Shown here: positions 11,723-21,451 of the stretch, one piece after another
How positions within the stretch are numbered: position 1 is the stretch's first letter
Layout of the letters: each line of letters begins with the position of its first letter
Assembly (NCBI GenBank): GCA_003132405.1
Contig: PKXQ01000084.1
Span: 1 to 55,852 of the forward strand
Length of the DNA: 55,852 nucleotides
Origin: Acidobacteriaceae bacterium
GTDB lineage: Bacteria; Acidobacteriota; Terriglobia; Terriglobales; Acidobacteriaceae
Reading direction: 5' to 3'
Program-made: the position numbers and the translations under genes
Notes under the pieces: model-generated
Seen by the model: only the letters and a program-made list of their open reading frames with translations
Told to the model about the DNA's origin: nothing
Database searches by the model: none

Positions 11723-12439
11723 ATGCTTCCCGCTCTTATCGGATTGGCAACCGCCGCGGTAGCAACCGCCGCGGGTTATCAGTCCATGGCGCCCACGGGG
11801 CAGTGGTATGGACAGACGTTCGTTGCCGGGGCGCGCGGGAGCACGCAGATCGCGCTGACCTATGATGATGGACCGAACGATCCGCATACTTTGAAGTTGC
11901 TGGAGGTCTTGTCGAAGCACGATGTGCGGGCGACGTTCTTCATGATGGGGCGCTACGTGCGCGAGCGTCCCGATGTTGCGCGCGCTGTGGCGCAGGCGGG
12001 ACATGTCATCGGCAATCACACCTTCACGCATCCGAACCTCATCTTTAAATCGGCAGCGCAGACGCGCCGCGAGCTTGTTAAGTGCCGCCAGGCATTGCAG
12101 GAGGCGATCGGCGAGCACTCAAATCTGTTTCGTCCGCCGTTCGGAGGAAGACGCCCGGCGACGCTGAGGATCGCACGGGAATTGGGAATGCAGCCAGTAA
12201 TGTGGAATGTGAGCGGCCACGACTGGGAAGCTCCGTCAGCGGACGCGATTGAGAAGAAGATCGCAGGCCAGATACGCGGCGGCGATGTGATTCTGCTGCA
12301 CGATGGCGAGCATCGCGCCTTCGGCGCGGACCGCGCGCGCACGGTGATTGCGACCGACAATCTGATCCGGCGATATAAAGATGAGGGATGGAAATTCGTA
12401 ACGGTGCCGGAGATGTCGTCGGGCACTGGCAGCTCCTAG
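11723..12439 (+). CDS. Polysaccharide deacetylase (NodB homology)
   Basis: A 238-residue metal-dependent carbohydrate esterase family 4 enzyme that removes N-acetyl groups from a polysaccharide such as peptidoglycan or chitin. Motif 1 TYDDGP is at 46-51 (Asp48 base, Asp49 metal), motif 2 HTFTHPNL at 99-106 (metal His99 and His103), motif 3 RPPFG at about 137, and a late LLHDG motif at about 193. The hydrophobic N-terminus (LIGLATAAVATAAG) could be a signal peptide or anchor, so export is likely. The start is just downstream of palindromic repeat copy 1, with no clear Shine-Dalgarno. Confidence 0.93.
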   Translation: MLPALIGLATAAVATAAGYQSMAPTGQWYGQTFVAGARGSTQIALTYDDGPNDPHTLKLLEVLSKHDVRATFFMMGRYVRERPDVARAVAQAGHVIGNHTFTHPNLIFKSAAQTRRELVKCRQALQEAIGEHSNLFRPPFGGRRPATLRIARELGMQPVMWNVSGHDWEAPSADAIEKKIAGQIRGGDVILLHDGEHRAFGADRARTVIATDNLIRRYKDEGWKFVTVPEMSSGTGSS

Positions 12440-12443
12440 GCGC

Positions 12444-13742
12444 TTACGTGTGCGCCATCGCGAACGCCTGTTGTGCCGCAGCTATAGTTTGCCGCACATC
12501 ACTCTCCGTGTGCGCTGCACCCAGAAACGCTGCTTCGAACTGCGACGGCGGCAGGTATATGCCGTTTTCAAGCATCACTCGAAAGAAACGACCGAAGGCT
12601 TCCGTGTCGCACTTTGCAGCTGACGTCCAGTCGGTCACTGGCCCCGCAGTGAAGAACCAGGTGAACATCGAGCCGACGCGGTTATGGCACATTGTCACAC
12701 CCGTGTCTCTGGCTGCGGCGGCGACTGCGGCAACGACTTCTCCGGCGAGTTTGTCGAGCTTGGCATAAACGTCTTTATGGTCGCGCAAGTAGCTCAGCGT
12801 GGCGAAGCCGGCGGCCATCGCCAGAGGATTGCCGGAAAGCGTTCCGGCCTGGTAGACGGGTCCTAGTGGCGAAATCAGATCCATGATTTCGCTGGGGCCG
12901 CCGTAGGCGCCAACGGGCAGGCCTCCGCCGATGATCTTGCCCATTGTGGTTAAGTCGGGCTGAACGCCGAAGAGTTCCTGAGCTCCGCCAAAAGACAGAC
13001 GAAAGCCCGTCATGACCTCGTCGAAGATCAGCAGCGTCTGGTCGCGTGCGGTGATGGCGCGCAGAGCTTCGAGGTATCCGGGCGCGGGCGGAACACATCC
13101 CATATTGCCGACGACCGGTTCGACGATTACGCAGGCGATCTGGTGTTTGAATTTCGCGAAAGCTTGCTCTATCGCATCGGTGTCGTTGTAGGGCAAAGCC
13201 AGGGTGAACTGCGTGAATTCTTCGGGAACGCCCGCCGAGCCCGGAATGCCGAGCGTAGCGATGCCCGATCCCGCTTTGACCAACAGTGCGTCGGAGTGCC
13301 CGTGATAGCAGCCTTCAAACTTCACGATGTATTTGCGCTTCGTGTAGCCGCGCGCCAGGCGTATCGCCGACATGGTTGCTTCGGTGCCCGAACTGACGAA
13401 GCGCACTTTTTGCATGTGCGGAAAAGCGGAGATCACTAACTCGGCAAGATCGGCTTCGGCTGGAGTCGAGGCTCCAAAGCTCGTTCCTTTGCGAGCCGCC
13501 GATATCACGGCCTCTATGACCGACGGAGTGGCGTGTCCCAAGATCAGCGGGCCCCAGGAGGCGATGTAGTCCACATATTCATTGCCGTCCGCATCCCAGA
13601 TGTGCGAGCCCTGGCCGCGTACGATGTAGGGCGGCTCGCATCCCACGCTGCGAAAAGCGCGCACCGGCGAATTCACGCCTCCGGGAATTACCTTTTCGGC
13701 CCTTTTCTGCAGCGTGTGGGATTGTTCGGTCTTGCGGGTCAT
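12444..13742 (-). CDS. hemL: Glutamate-1-semialdehyde 2,1-aminomutase
   Basis: A PLP enzyme making 5-aminolevulinate from glutamate-1-semialdehyde, the C5 route to tetrapyrroles. Family landmarks are [13 protein letters not shown] at the N-terminus, [36 protein letters not shown] and the PLP-lysine segment [31 protein letters not shown] follows. The ATG at 13742 is preceded by GGAGG at ideal spacing and yields 432 residues, the normal length; the open frame upstream to 13802 is not needed. Its end is 4 bases from the convergent deacetylase gene. Its product also feeds corrinoids, but the window shows no other heme gene. Confidence 0.98.
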   Translation of the reverse strand: MTRKTEQSHTLQKRAEKVIPGGVNSPVRAFRSVGCEPPYIVRGQGSHIWDADGNEYVDYIASWGPLILGHATPSVIEAVISAARKGTSFGASTPAEADLAELVISAFPHMQKVRFVSSGTEATMSAIRLARGYTKRKYIVKFEGCYHGHSDALLVKAGSGIATLGIPGSAGVPEEFTQFTLALPYNDTDAIEQAFAKFKHQIACVIVEPVVGNMGCVPPAPGYLEALRAITARDQTLLIFDEVMTGFRLSFGGAQELFGVQPDLTTMGKIIGGGLPVGAYGGPSEIMDLISPLGPVYQAGTLSGNPLAMAAGFATLSYLRDHKDVYAKLDKLAGEVVAAVAAAARDTGVTMCHNRVGSMFTWFFTAGPVTDWTSAAKCDTEAFGRFFRVMLENGIYLPPSQFEAAFLGAAHTESDVRQTIAAAQQAFAMAHT

Positions 13743-13909
13743 GAAATCCTCCAACGCGTGCCGCCCAAAATAAATTAGCGGAACTTCATATACATCGAAC
13801 AATATAACAGTGGTGCCGCGCGCACCGGCAGCGCGGACACGTCACAGTCGCTTGTGATGCCGGACACGAGAGACACTAGGGCGATTTACCATATTTCGGC
13901 TGGCTCGTC

Positions 13910-14743
13910 TCATCCAATGTGGTAGTAACCGTCGCGTCGCGCGAGTTCGACCTTCAGCCCAAATAGCTTGCTGAGCCTTTCGGCTTGCAAAACGTCTTCT
14001 TTGCGTCCGTCGGCTACGATCCGACCGTTCGCCATGAGCACGACGCGTTCGATCTCCGGGACGATGTCGGGAAGTTCGTGGGTGACAAGAATGATTCCGA
14101 TGCCCGATCGGGCCAGGGAGCGCATGGTTTCTCGCAAACTGCGCTGTGCCAAAATGTCCAGTGAGTTGCAGGGCTCATCGAACAACAGCGCGCGTGGCTT
14201 GTGGACCAGGGCGCGGGCAATGAGGACGCGCTTGGCCTCTCCTGACGACATCTCCTCGACTGCACGATCGGCCAAGTGTGATATCCCCAAGTCTGCCAAC
14301 GCAGCCTCGGCCATTTCTCGCTGTTTGGGATTGAAGGCGTGGTTCGGGAAGATGCGGGTGCTGCTGAAAAAGCCTGAGAGAACGACATCCAAGCCGCTGG
14401 CGTCGCCGGTGCACGAAGACATCAAATCGTTCGACACGATGCCGAGCAGGAATCGCAGCTCAAAAACATTCCAGTTCGTCCGGCCGAGAATGGCCATGCT
14501 CGAACCTTTCCGGACCACTGGATAACACTCGCGAGTAATGGTTTTGATCAGGGTTGATTTGCCGCATCCATTCGGTCCCAGCACGGCAACGTGCTCGTCG
14601 GGATCGATCCTAAGGGTGAAGTCGTCGAGGACGATTTTCCCTTCGTAAATCGTGCCTTCGTTATATGCGGCGTTTTCGCGAGTCACGTTTCCGCGCATCA
14701 CGCGGACGTTTCGAAGATCGAGCAGGGGAGGTTGTTTTTGCAC
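13910..14743 (-). CDS. ABC transporter ATP-binding protein, ModF/iron-like
   Basis: A 277-residue ABC ATPase with Walker A GPNGCGKST (56-64), signature MSSGEAKR (about 164), Walker B ALLFDEP (about 184) and the His-loop LVTHELPDI. The N-terminal strand sequence and the lack of a fused membrane domain suggest a ModF/YlmA-type cytoplasmic ATPase, or the ATPase of an iron-chelate importer. No permease or binding protein is adjacent, so its partner and substrate are unknown. It is transcribed alone; the neighbours are hemL and a TonB-dependent receptor. Confidence 0.88.
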   Translation of the reverse strand: MQKQPPLLDLRNVRVMRGNVTRENAAYNEGTIYEGKIVLDDFTLRIDPDEHVAVLGPNGCGKSTLIKTITRECYPVVRKGSSMAILGRTNWNVFELRFLLGIVSNDLMSSCTGDASGLDVVLSGFFSSTRIFPNHAFNPKQREMAEAALADLGISHLADRAVEEMSSGEAKRVLIARALVHKPRALLFDEPCNSLDILAQRSLRETMRSLARSGIGIILVTHELPDIVPEIERVVLMANGRIVADGRKEDVLQAERLSKLFGLKVELARRDGYYHIG

Positions 14744-14905
14744 GGGTCGTTGCGATTGTCACTGCTTCAGGGTTAGAGTATCGCAATTCTTGGGCTGTGG
14801 GGCGGCGGGTTGGAATTCATCGGAGTTTCACAAGATTGCAATATTCCCGCAACCTCTGACCGCTAACTTAACGACAGTTACCCTTCTAACCGGGAGGGTT
14901 TATGG

Positions 14906-14945
14906 GGACGGCCTTGGGGGGCTCCGGGCTGTCCTTTTTATTTTC
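14906..14945 (+). terminator. Plus-strand rho-independent terminator-like hairpin
   Basis: GGACGGCC (14906-14913) pairs with GGCTGTCC (14927-14934) around a G-rich loop, followed by TTTTTATTTT. The orientation fits the plus strand, yet both flanking genes are on the minus strand, so the transcript it would end is not obvious. Confidence 0.5.
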
Positions 14946-14995
14946 TCCAACCGCACGTCCGGCTCCCTCAGCGCGAAAAATTCGGGTCGCCAAAG

Positions 14996-17900
14996 TTAGA
15001 AGGTGAAGCGCGCGGAAAACTGCAAGACGCGCGGAAGGCCGTCGGGGCTGATTTCCTGCAAGGCTCCAAAGTTTCCCGGACCGGAATTTGGCACTAAATA
15101 GCAGGTCTGGTTAAGCGTGATTCCGTCGCCGCAGTTTGTGCCGATCGGATTGTATTGTAACTGATTGACCCCGTTGCCATTCTGCACGTAGTAATTGGCG
15201 TGATTGAACAGGTTGAACGCTTGCGCCTGAAATTCCAGTTCCTTGCCTTCACGAATCTCAAAGCTGCGGGCCAGCCCAACATCGATCCTCTCCAGCCAAG
15301 GGCCGTAGAAGGAGTTCAACCCGCTTCCAGGCGTGGGGCCAGCACCGTTGATGCCGCCCGCGGTGTTCGCGGTGTCCTGGTTAAAGGCTGTGTCGTTCAG
15401 GTTGTCACCGCCGGACGCGGGGGCCAAAAGCCCGGCGTAGGGACGACCGGAAGAGAATTCCATGACAGTGCTCAGTCGCCAATCCGCAAGCACGGCTCGC
15501 CCGGTTCCCGACCGGGTTAACTTCTCGAGTTCCGGCCTATAGACGCTAGCGAAGGTGACACGGTGCCGCTGATCGAGCAACGAAGGAGCATGAGTATTGC
15601 TGAAGTCGAACTGATTATTGAAGTCCATGCCATCGAGCATGATGCTCTTGGCGAAGGTGTAAGAAAATTGCAGGGAAAGACCTTGTGACATGCGGCGCTG
15701 CACCTGCACGAAGACGGAATTGTAATGGTTTTGCCCGGGACTGATCAGTTCGTTGATCTCGTTGAAGTTGGAGCTGATGCGGCCTTCGGTGAGCAGACCG
15801 TTGTCCATGTTCGGCAAAATGATCGTTTGCCCGCTGCAGGACTGAGCAGTTGTTACTGTGCCAGGGGGACACACCACATACGTCGTCGTACCTTGTAACG
15901 GATTCAGATTTAAGTCATAGGCGCTGCCGGAAAGCAGATGCACCCCATGATTCCACATGGTGCCGATGGTTAGAGTTGTGTTCTCGGAAATCTCGCGCTC
16001 AATCTGCAAACTTGCCTGCAAGATATAGGGCACCCTGAACTGCGGAGAAACCAAGGAAATGTCGGGAGAAGCCCCGAACAGCGGGGAATTAGCAGGAAGG
16101 ATATTCGGAAACGTCGGAACCTGTTGATCCGGCGAACCCGTGGTGTAACTGGTATTTACCGAAGACTGCTGTGACGCCAGCCCATTCGAGACCACCGCGT
16201 TGCGATAGTTAAGTCCGTTCATGTTGGTGTAGAACTGGCCGAACCCGCCGCGAACCACCGTCTTCGATTCCGGTTGCCAGGCAAATCCGACGCGCGGCGC
16301 GAGGCGCCGAAACTGGTTCGGATACTGGCCGGTGAGGGGGAAGGCGGGATTTTCGGCAGGCTGCGGGTAGACCTGAAAATCCTCCCGCAGGCCGGCCTCA
16401 ATCGTCAACTTCGGTAAAACGCGAAACGTGTCCTGTACATAGAATCCGTAGTAAGGCACGGAAAAAGAAAAAGTTGGATTCCCCGAGGTCTGGCTGAAGA
16501 TGTTGTATTCGCCAAGCGCAAAATCCTCGAGATTCGAAAATTCATAACTGCCGAGAAACGAACCGAAGTCGATGGCCTCATTCGGGTCCGCGCCACCATC
16601 ATTGTGATCCGCATCCCAGGCACGGTTGAAATCGAAACCGAATTGCAAGGTGTGCTTGCCGATTACATAGTCGACGCGGTCTGACAAAGAGTACTGTCTT
16701 TCAAAAACCCTTCCCACCGAGAAAGGCGCGTTGCCCAGAATAAACGGTGCCGGGCTATCCAAAATCAGGGTGGGGATATTCTGAGCCAAGCCGGTAGGGG
16801 TCGAGATCTGATTGTCTTGCGAAGTGCTGGCGTGAAATTCGTTCAGAAGACTGGGGGAGAAGGTATGCGTCCATCCCAGGCTGGCCTGGAAGGTATGCAC
16901 GTAGGCGTTCGCCAGCGTTTGCATCCCATAATTTCCAACCGTAGGGTCGGTGATGACGCCTCCGGGAGAATTAAAACGGTTCACATTGAAGCTCAGGAAC
17001 AGGCCGTCGCGGGAACTGGCCTGATAATCCAAGCGAGGTGTAAGAACGAGGTCGTTGCGCTTGCGAGCCTTACTTCCGAGATTTGAATTGAGCGCGAACA
17101 AAGTGTTCGATACCTGCTGAAGATATAAGTGATATAACGGATCGGTCGCGCCAGCCGAGACGTCAGCGTCAGTGTCGATGTTGGGTACAGGGAGCGGACC
17201 CTTCGCCGGGGGTAAAACCGTTCCCGGCGCGACATTGAAATCTGCCAGCAAATTTGGCAGGTTTGCCGGCGACGTGGCCAACACGGGATTGATGACAGAA
17301 ATCGGATTATTCCGCAGTTGCTGCTCATAATCCACGAAGAAGAACAGGCGATTGCGCACAATCGGCCCGCCCATCCCCGCTCCGAATTGTTGCAAAGCAT
17401 CGAGCGGCCGGGGAAAGCCGGCAGCTTTGTCGAGAGCGTCGTTCGCTCCCGTCGCTGAATTTCTGTTGTAATAAAACGCACTGCCGTGGAAAGCGTTGCT
17501 TCCCGAGCGTGTCACAGCATTGACAAAGCCCGCTCCACCGCCATAGATGGCGGAATAGGGGCTGATGGAGACTTGGAACTCTTCGATTGAATCGTCACCA
17601 TAAAGGTACGGGATGCGATAGCGGCCAATAATGTCAGCGAAATAGTTGCTGGTCGCATTGGACCCGTCCACCGTGAAGGCATTGGAACCATTTCCGTTGG
17701 CGTAGCCCGAGTCTTCTCCACCTTGTTGCCCGGCAATGCTGACGAGGCCTGTGTCGCCGTCATAGCTGGTATTCGGCGTCAGCATCACGGTATCGGTATA
17801 CTTTCGTCCGTTGAGCGGTAACTCCTCGATCAGCGAGCGCTCGAGCACAGTGCTGGCGGACGCTTCCTCAGGTCGCAACAGGGGAGTCGTGCCTAACACT

Positions 17901-18301
17901 TTGACCGTATCGGCGCTGGCTCCCACCTGCAGTTTAATGTCCTGCGACGTGGTGTTTCCTACCAGCACTCGCACCAGCACCTCAACATCGCGAAAGCCCT
18001 TGAGGCTTGCTGTAATGGAGTAATTCCCCGGCATGACCACGGGAAGCTGATAGAGTCCGGCATGATTTGTCTCGGTGGTTTGCTCCAAGCCGGTCGCAAG
18101 ATTCCGCACAACGATTGCAGCTCCGGGAATCACCGCCCCGCTCTGGTCGGTGACTCTTCCACCGAGCGATCCCGTCAATACAACATTCTGACCGGTCAAG
18201 AATATGCTGGTGGCGAGCAATATAAGGATTACTCGTGCTGACGAGCGACTGACCGCAGATAAAAGTCCTTCCTTCACTCGAGCAATGACTTCCGGTCTCA
18301 T
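14996..18301 (-). CDS. Oar-like TonB-dependent receptor with carboxypeptidase-regulatory domain
   Basis: An 1101-residue outer-membrane protein. A signal/hydrophobic segment (VILILLATSIFLTG at about 24-37) is followed by a beta-sandwich carboxypeptidase-regulatory-like domain (GGRVTDQSGAVIPGAAI; YQLPVVMPGNYSI) and a plug (LPLNGRKYTD; FTVDGSNATSN; IEEFQVSISPYSAIYG). A very long barrel ends in FSARFTF, with the terminal Phe expected of an outer-membrane beta barrel. This architecture is expanded in Acidobacteriota, where it is thought to import complex substrates. The ATG at 18301 sits after a purine-rich AGAGAAG; the frame stays open to 18406. A 69-residue gene lies directly upstream and may be cotranscribed. 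The ligand is unknown. Confidence 0.93.
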   Translation of the reverse strand: MRPEVIARVKEGLLSAVSRSSARVILILLATSIFLTGQNVVLTGSLGGRVTDQSGAVIPGAAIVVRNLATGLEQTTETNHAGLYQLPVVMPGNYSITASLKGFRDVEVLVRVLVGNTTSQDIKLQVGASADTVKVLGTTPLLRPEEASASTVLERSLIEELPLNGRKYTDTVMLTPNTSYDGDTGLVSIAGQQGGEDSGYANGNGSNAFTVDGSNATSNYFADIIGRYRIPYLYGDDSIEEFQVSISPYSAIYGGGAGFVNAVTRSGSNAFHGSAFYYNRNSATGANDALDKAAGFPRPLDALQQFGAGMGGPIVRNRLFFFVDYEQQLRNNPISVINPVLATSPANLPNLLADFNVAPGTVLPPAKGPLPVPNIDTDADVSAGATDPLYHLYLQQVSNTLFALNSNLGSKARKRNDLVLTPRLDYQASSRDGLFLSFNVNRFNSPGGVITDPTVGNYGMQTLANAYVHTFQASLGWTHTFSPSLLNEFHASTSQDNQISTPTGLAQNIPTLILDSPAPFILGNAPFSVGRVFERQYSLSDRVDYVIGKHTLQFGFDFNRAWDADHNDGGADPNEAIDFGSFLGSYEFSNLEDFALGEYNIFSQTSGNPTFSFSVPYYGFYVQDTFRVLPKLTIEAGLREDFQVYPQPAENPAFPLTGQYPNQFRRLAPRVGFAWQPESKTVVRGGFGQFYTNMNGLNYRNAVVSNGLASQQSSVNTSYTTGSPDQQVPTFPNILPANSPLFGASPDISLVSPQFRVPYILQASLQIEREISENTTLTIGTMWNHGVHLLSGSAYDLNLNPLQGTTTYVVCPPGTVTTAQSCSGQTIILPNMDNGLLTEGRISSNFNEINELISPGQNHYNSVFVQVQRRMSQGLSLQFSYTFAKSIMLDGMDFNNQFDFSNTHAPSLLDQRHRVTFASVYRPELEKLTRSGTGRAVLADWRLSTVMEFSSGRPYAGLLAPASGGDNLNDTAFNQDTANTAGGINGAGPTPGSGLNSFYGPWLERIDVGLARSFEIREGKELEFQAQAFNLFNHANYYVQNGNGVNQLQYNPIGTNCGDGITLNQTCYLVPNSGPGNFGALQEISPDGLPRVLQFSARFTF

Positions 18302-18453
18302 CTTCTCTTTGTCTCTTTCTCCAGAGATCGCGATGGTTTCTGTGTTACAGCTGCAAAGAAGTTCGTCCGCGAATCGATGATTCATAAAGATAATCCCGGC
18401 CGCCACGCAGGTAAAGAGACAGCCGGGATCGTTTGCGGGTTGCGGCTTTGGAG

Positions 18454-18663
18454 CTATTCCGAGCCGGTTCCTGTGGTTTCCTTCGCTTCGGGTCTCGGCT
18501 TATTCGCAAGCTTCAACGCAGGAGAGGGCTTGTCGCCCATCAGACCCTTCCAGATGATCGTGGGGCCGTCGGCTGTGATGCCGAGAATCGCAGCGGTCGG
18601 CCCGGTTTCGGTCTCCTCGCACATCAAATCACCCACTCCGCGAAGGAGATTCTTGATTTTCAT
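18454..18663 (-). CDS. Small conserved-looking protein of unknown function (69 aa)
   Basis: The ATG at 18663 is preceded by AGGAGGG at good spacing, one of the best ribosome-binding sites in the window. The product has a basic N-terminus (MKIKNLLRGVGDLMCEE), a hydrophobic stretch with two GxT-like turns (GPTAAILGITADGPTIIW) and a Pro/Lys/Glu-rich tail. There is no signal peptide or full membrane helix. It lies about 150 bases upstream of the Oar-like receptor on the same strand, so cotranscription is likely. I do not recognise the family; a Gly/Ala-rich modified-peptide precursor was considered but has no supporting neighbour. Confidence 0.6.
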   Translation of the reverse strand: MKIKNLLRGVGDLMCEETETGPTAAILGITADGPTIIWKGLMGDKPSPALKLANKPRPEAKETTGTGSE

Positions 18664-18895
18664 AAAGGCGACCCTCCTGGATCGTTCCGGTTGAAAACTG
18701 ACGACGGCCTAACTGCGCAAGAAAATCGAGAGGCGGGAACTCCGAATAAATAAACGAGGAATGTTACGGGCGAGTTATGGAATTATGAAAAGTTGCACAA
18801 GTCTCGGGAATTTGCCGAATTGTGTTATTCGTCACAGCTTACGTCGTGCTTTCTGGAAGGATGAACTTGGGGTTCTACTGCGCGGTCGAGCCGCT

Positions 18896-19828
18896 TCAAC
18901 CGTTTCGCGTAATTCCGGCGTCCTCTTCTTGTTTAGTACGCAGCGCCCAGGCCATGCGCGGAGTGTTGTGCGCGATTCCCAATCGCCCCTGAGCATCAAG
19001 CAAAATGATACCGCCATGCCCGTCGAGACGCTGCTTGAGATAGTTCATCGCTTCTTGCGCAATCCACTCCGGCAAGCTGCCGGATTCGACACGATCCGCC
19101 GCCCACTTGGCGAGCACGAGCTTCATGATCGGTTCGCCCCACCCTGTCGTGGATGCGGCGGCGCTGAGATTATCGGCATAGCAGCCGCAGCCAATAAGCG
19201 AAGAGTCGCCAAGACGGCCGGGAGCTTTGTTGAGCGTGCCTCCGGTCGACGTCGCCGCCGCGATATTGCCCTGACGGTCGAGCGCGACCGCCCCCACCGT
19301 ATCGTGAGAAAGCATGTCGTGAGAGATTTCCGGCGCGAAAAGATCATTACCGCCGGTCGAGTGCTGTGCCTGATACTCGCGCAGGCGATCGACTTCGCGG
19401 GGAATGATCAGGTCCTCATTGCGACAGAGAGCAATACCGTGCTCGGCGGCGAAGCGCTCGGCGCCTTCGGCAACAAAATAGACGTGCGGGCTATCGCTAA
19501 GAATTTTGCGGGCGGCGCGAACCGGATTCCGCAGGCGCTCGACGCAACCTACTCCTCCGCCGCGAAGAGTGGCGCCATCCATGATGAAGGCATCGAGTTG
19601 CACCTTGCCGTCTCGATTCAGGAAACTGCCGCGGCCCGCATCGAAGGTCTCGTCGTCCTCCATTACGACCACAGCTTCTTCGACCGCATCGAGAGACGAT
19701 CCGCCACGTTCGAGCGCTCGCCATCCCGCGGCAGCCGCGTTGCGAACGCCGTTGAGGTGCGCATCGACCATGTCATCAGGAATAGCCCAGGCACCGCCGT
19801 GTACGACCAAAACCGGATTGGTTGGCAA
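18896..19828 (-). CDS. Isoaspartyl peptidase / plant-type L-asparaginase
   Basis: A 310-residue N-terminal-nucleophile hydrolase that removes isoaspartyl dipeptides and may hydrolyse asparagine. It starts with PVLVVHGGAWAIP, the family hallmark, and has FDAGRGSFLNRDG (about 62-74). The autoprocessing site HDTVGAVALD is present: cleavage before Thr177 would give alpha and beta subunits, with Thr177 as nucleophile. STGGTLNKAPGRLGDS and TGWGE complete the active site. The start is a TTG with GGAG 7 bases upstream; no ATG fits the family N-terminus. It probably forms a unit with the upstream membrane protein and phosphatidyltransferase genes. Confidence 0.94.
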   Translation of the reverse strand: MPTNPVLVVHGGAWAIPDDMVDAHLNGVRNAAAAGWRALERGGSSLDAVEEAVVVMEDDETFDAGRGSFLNRDGKVQLDAFIMDGATLRGGGVGCVERLRNPVRAARKILSDSPHVYFVAEGAERFAAEHGIALCRNEDLIIPREVDRLREYQAQHSTGGNDLFAPEISHDMLSHDTVGAVALDRQGNIAAATSTGGTLNKAPGRLGDSSLIGCGCYADNLSAAASTTGWGEPIMKLVLAKWAADRVESGSLPEWIAQEAMNYLKQRLDGHGGIILLDAQGRLGIAHNTPRMAWALRTKQEEDAGITRNG

Positions 19829-19871
19829 ATTCAGACTCCGCGGGAAATCTCGGCGTTTAGTCTAGCACCGG

Positions 19872-20237
19872 TTATTGCGGAGTTCGTTCTCTTCGCGGGC
19901 GGTTGACGATTGCCAGCAATATGCCCGCGATCCAGAAGCTGTACATGCCGAGGCGAAAACCGGTGCTGCTGTTGAGCCCTCTTGCGGGATCGATGAAAAA
20001 GGCCGCAATCAGGAAGAACGGCGCGACCAGGATTAAAAGAGACGCCACGCGCTGAGCGACGATGTGCCGCATGTATTGGCCCGTTAGGGGAAAGATGAGC
20101 AGCGTCAACAATCCCACCAGCCAATGCGCGCGAGACCATGTTACGGGCACGCCTCCAGAACAGTGGACAAGAATATCAGGCAGGTAACGGCCAGAGGTCG
20201 ATTTCGGGTTACGCGGCCCGGCCGGCGAGTGGCGCAT
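19872..20237 (-). CDS. Small membrane protein of unknown function
   Basis: A 121-residue product with about three predicted transmembrane segments (LVGLLTLLIFPLTG; ASLLILVAPFFLIAAFFI; MYSFWIAGILLAIV) and a basic C-terminus. The ATG at 20237 overlaps the end of the phosphatidyltransferase gene by 29 bases, suggesting translational coupling. The first 30 residues are hydrophilic and low in complexity, so an internal start near residue 30 is possible. I do not recognise the family. Its position between a phospholipid enzyme and an isoaspartyl peptidase gives no clear role. Confidence 0.6.
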   Translation of the reverse strand: MRHSPAGPRNPKSTSGRYLPDILVHCSGGVPVTWSRAHWLVGLLTLLIFPLTGQYMRHIVAQRVASLLILVAPFFLIAAFFIDPARGLNSSTGFRLGMYSFWIAGILLAIVNRPRRERTPQ

Positions 20238-20841
20238 CCATCTCTCGCGTCCGCTGCCACGTGTAAATGACCCGGTGGATCACGGTGATGGTGGAGAGCA
20301 CTGCGATCACCCACAGCACGGGCGCCATGGTGTTGAACAGGGCTCCGATGATCAACAGCACCAGACGCTCCGGGCGTTCCATGAAGCCGACTTTGCAGCT
20401 GCCGATCAGCGACTCGGCGCGGGCGCGAGCGTAGCTGACCATGATGGCGCTGATCATCGCCAGTGCGGCCAGTACAACGTAGAAGAAGCGGTTTCCGCGG
20501 CCGTAAAAGACGAGCAATCCCAAGAAGAGCGACGCATCGCTGTAGCGATCGACGACGGAATCGAAGAAACCGCCGAAGCGCGTAACCTGATTTGAGGCGC
20601 GAGCGACGCGGCCGTCGACCAAGTCAAAGAAACCCGATCCAATGATGACCAAGCCGGCGTAGAAAAACATGCGGCGCTGGTTGTCACCGTTGGCGTATCC
20701 AAACAAGAAAGCGGCGTAGGTATTGACGACCAACCCCATCAGGGTCAGACCGTTAGGATTGATGCGCGCAAGGGCAAGAAGGCGCACGATGGCGTCGAGT
20801 AGCACGCCGCAGGCGCGTCCGACTCCACTGGTCCAAGTCAC
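20209..20841 (-). CDS. CDP-alcohol phosphatidyltransferase family protein
   Basis: An integral membrane enzyme that moves a phosphatidyl group from a CDP-linked lipid to an alcohol in phospholipid synthesis. The full CDP-OH motif is present: Asp73, Asp76-Gly77, Ala80-Arg81, Gly90, Asp94 and Asp98, within DLVDGRVARASNQVTRFGGF and DSVVD. Several hydrophobic helices surround it over 210 residues. It resembles PgsA and phosphatidylinositol-phosphate-synthase-like enzymes, but the alcohol substrate cannot be assigned. The start is a GTG. It lies downstream of greA in the same direction. Confidence 0.9.
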   Translation of the reverse strand: MTWTSGVGRACGVLLDAIVRLLALARINPNGLTLMGLVVNTYAAFLFGYANGDNQRRMFFYAGLVIIGSGFFDLVDGRVARASNQVTRFGGFFDSVVDRYSDASLFLGLLVFYGRGNRFFYVVLAALAMISAIMVSYARARAESLIGSCKVGFMERPERLVLLIIGALFNTMAPVLWVIAVLSTITVIHRVIYTWQRTREMDAPLAGRAA

Positions 20842-20902
20842 AATGCGTGCCTTATGCGGTTCGCGTTGCTAAAGGTGATTGCGCCGGCCATAACGTTGCC
20901 AG

Positions 20903-21451
20903 TCATTCGGTTTCGCGCTCCGGCGCCGGCAGCGCCGCCAATTCTGCCTCGAGCTTGGCTTCAGCCAGATCGTGCATGGTGGAGAGTTTCAGTATTTCCA
21001 TTTCGCGGCTTCCGCCCGGAGTGACGACCGTCGCAGTGTCGCCAACTTTCTTATTCAGCAGGGCGCGTCCGATCGGCGAGGTAGTCGAGATCTTGCCCGC
21101 CGTCACATCGGATTCTTCGCTCGTCACCAACTGATATTCCATCTCTTCGTTCTTAGTGCCGTCGAAGATGGTCACGGTTGACCCCAAGCCCACTTTATCC
21201 TTGGGAATGTTATTCATGTTGATCAGCGACAGGTCGGCCAGACGCTTGCCCAGTTGGCGCACGCGCGCCTTGAGGTATTCCTGGCGCTGCTTGGCCATGT
21301 GATACTCGGCGTTCTCGCTCAGGTCGCCCATGGCGACAGCCTTCTTCAGCTCTCGGGGAATATCATGAGCCAGTTCGTATTCGAGCGTATTCAGTTCGTC
21401 CCGAAGCTTCTTTTTGATCTGCTCCGTCATCTCGGTCATCGCTTTGGGCAT
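20903..21451 (-). CDS. greA: Transcription elongation factor GreA
   Basis: Binds the RNA polymerase secondary channel and stimulates cleavage of backtracked RNA. The N-terminal coiled coil carries the GreA signature (LEYELAHDIPRELKKAVAMG, then DLSENAEYHMAK with the acidic tip Asp and Glu). The C-terminal FKBP-like domain has the VGLGSTVTIFDG and SPIGRALLNKKVGDTATV segments. The 182 residues include an extra charged tail of about 20 residues. The ATG at 21451 is used, with alternative in-frame Mets a few codons on. It diverges from the carD gene, another RNA-polymerase-binding factor. Confidence 0.97.
   Translation of the reverse strand: MPKAMTEMTEQIKKKLRDELNTLEYELAHDIPRELKKAVAMGDLSENAEYHMAKQRQEYLKARVRQLGKRLADLSLINMNNIPKDKVGLGSTVTIFDGTKNEEMEYQLVTSEESDVTAGKISTTSPIGRALLNKKVGDTATVVTPGGSREMEILKLSTMHDLAEAKLEAELAALPAPERETE

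Noticed and set aside
11666..12118. Minus-strand open frame over the deacetylase gene
   Set aside because: It is antisense to a clear NodB-domain gene, and its end is made of repeat-derived sequence.
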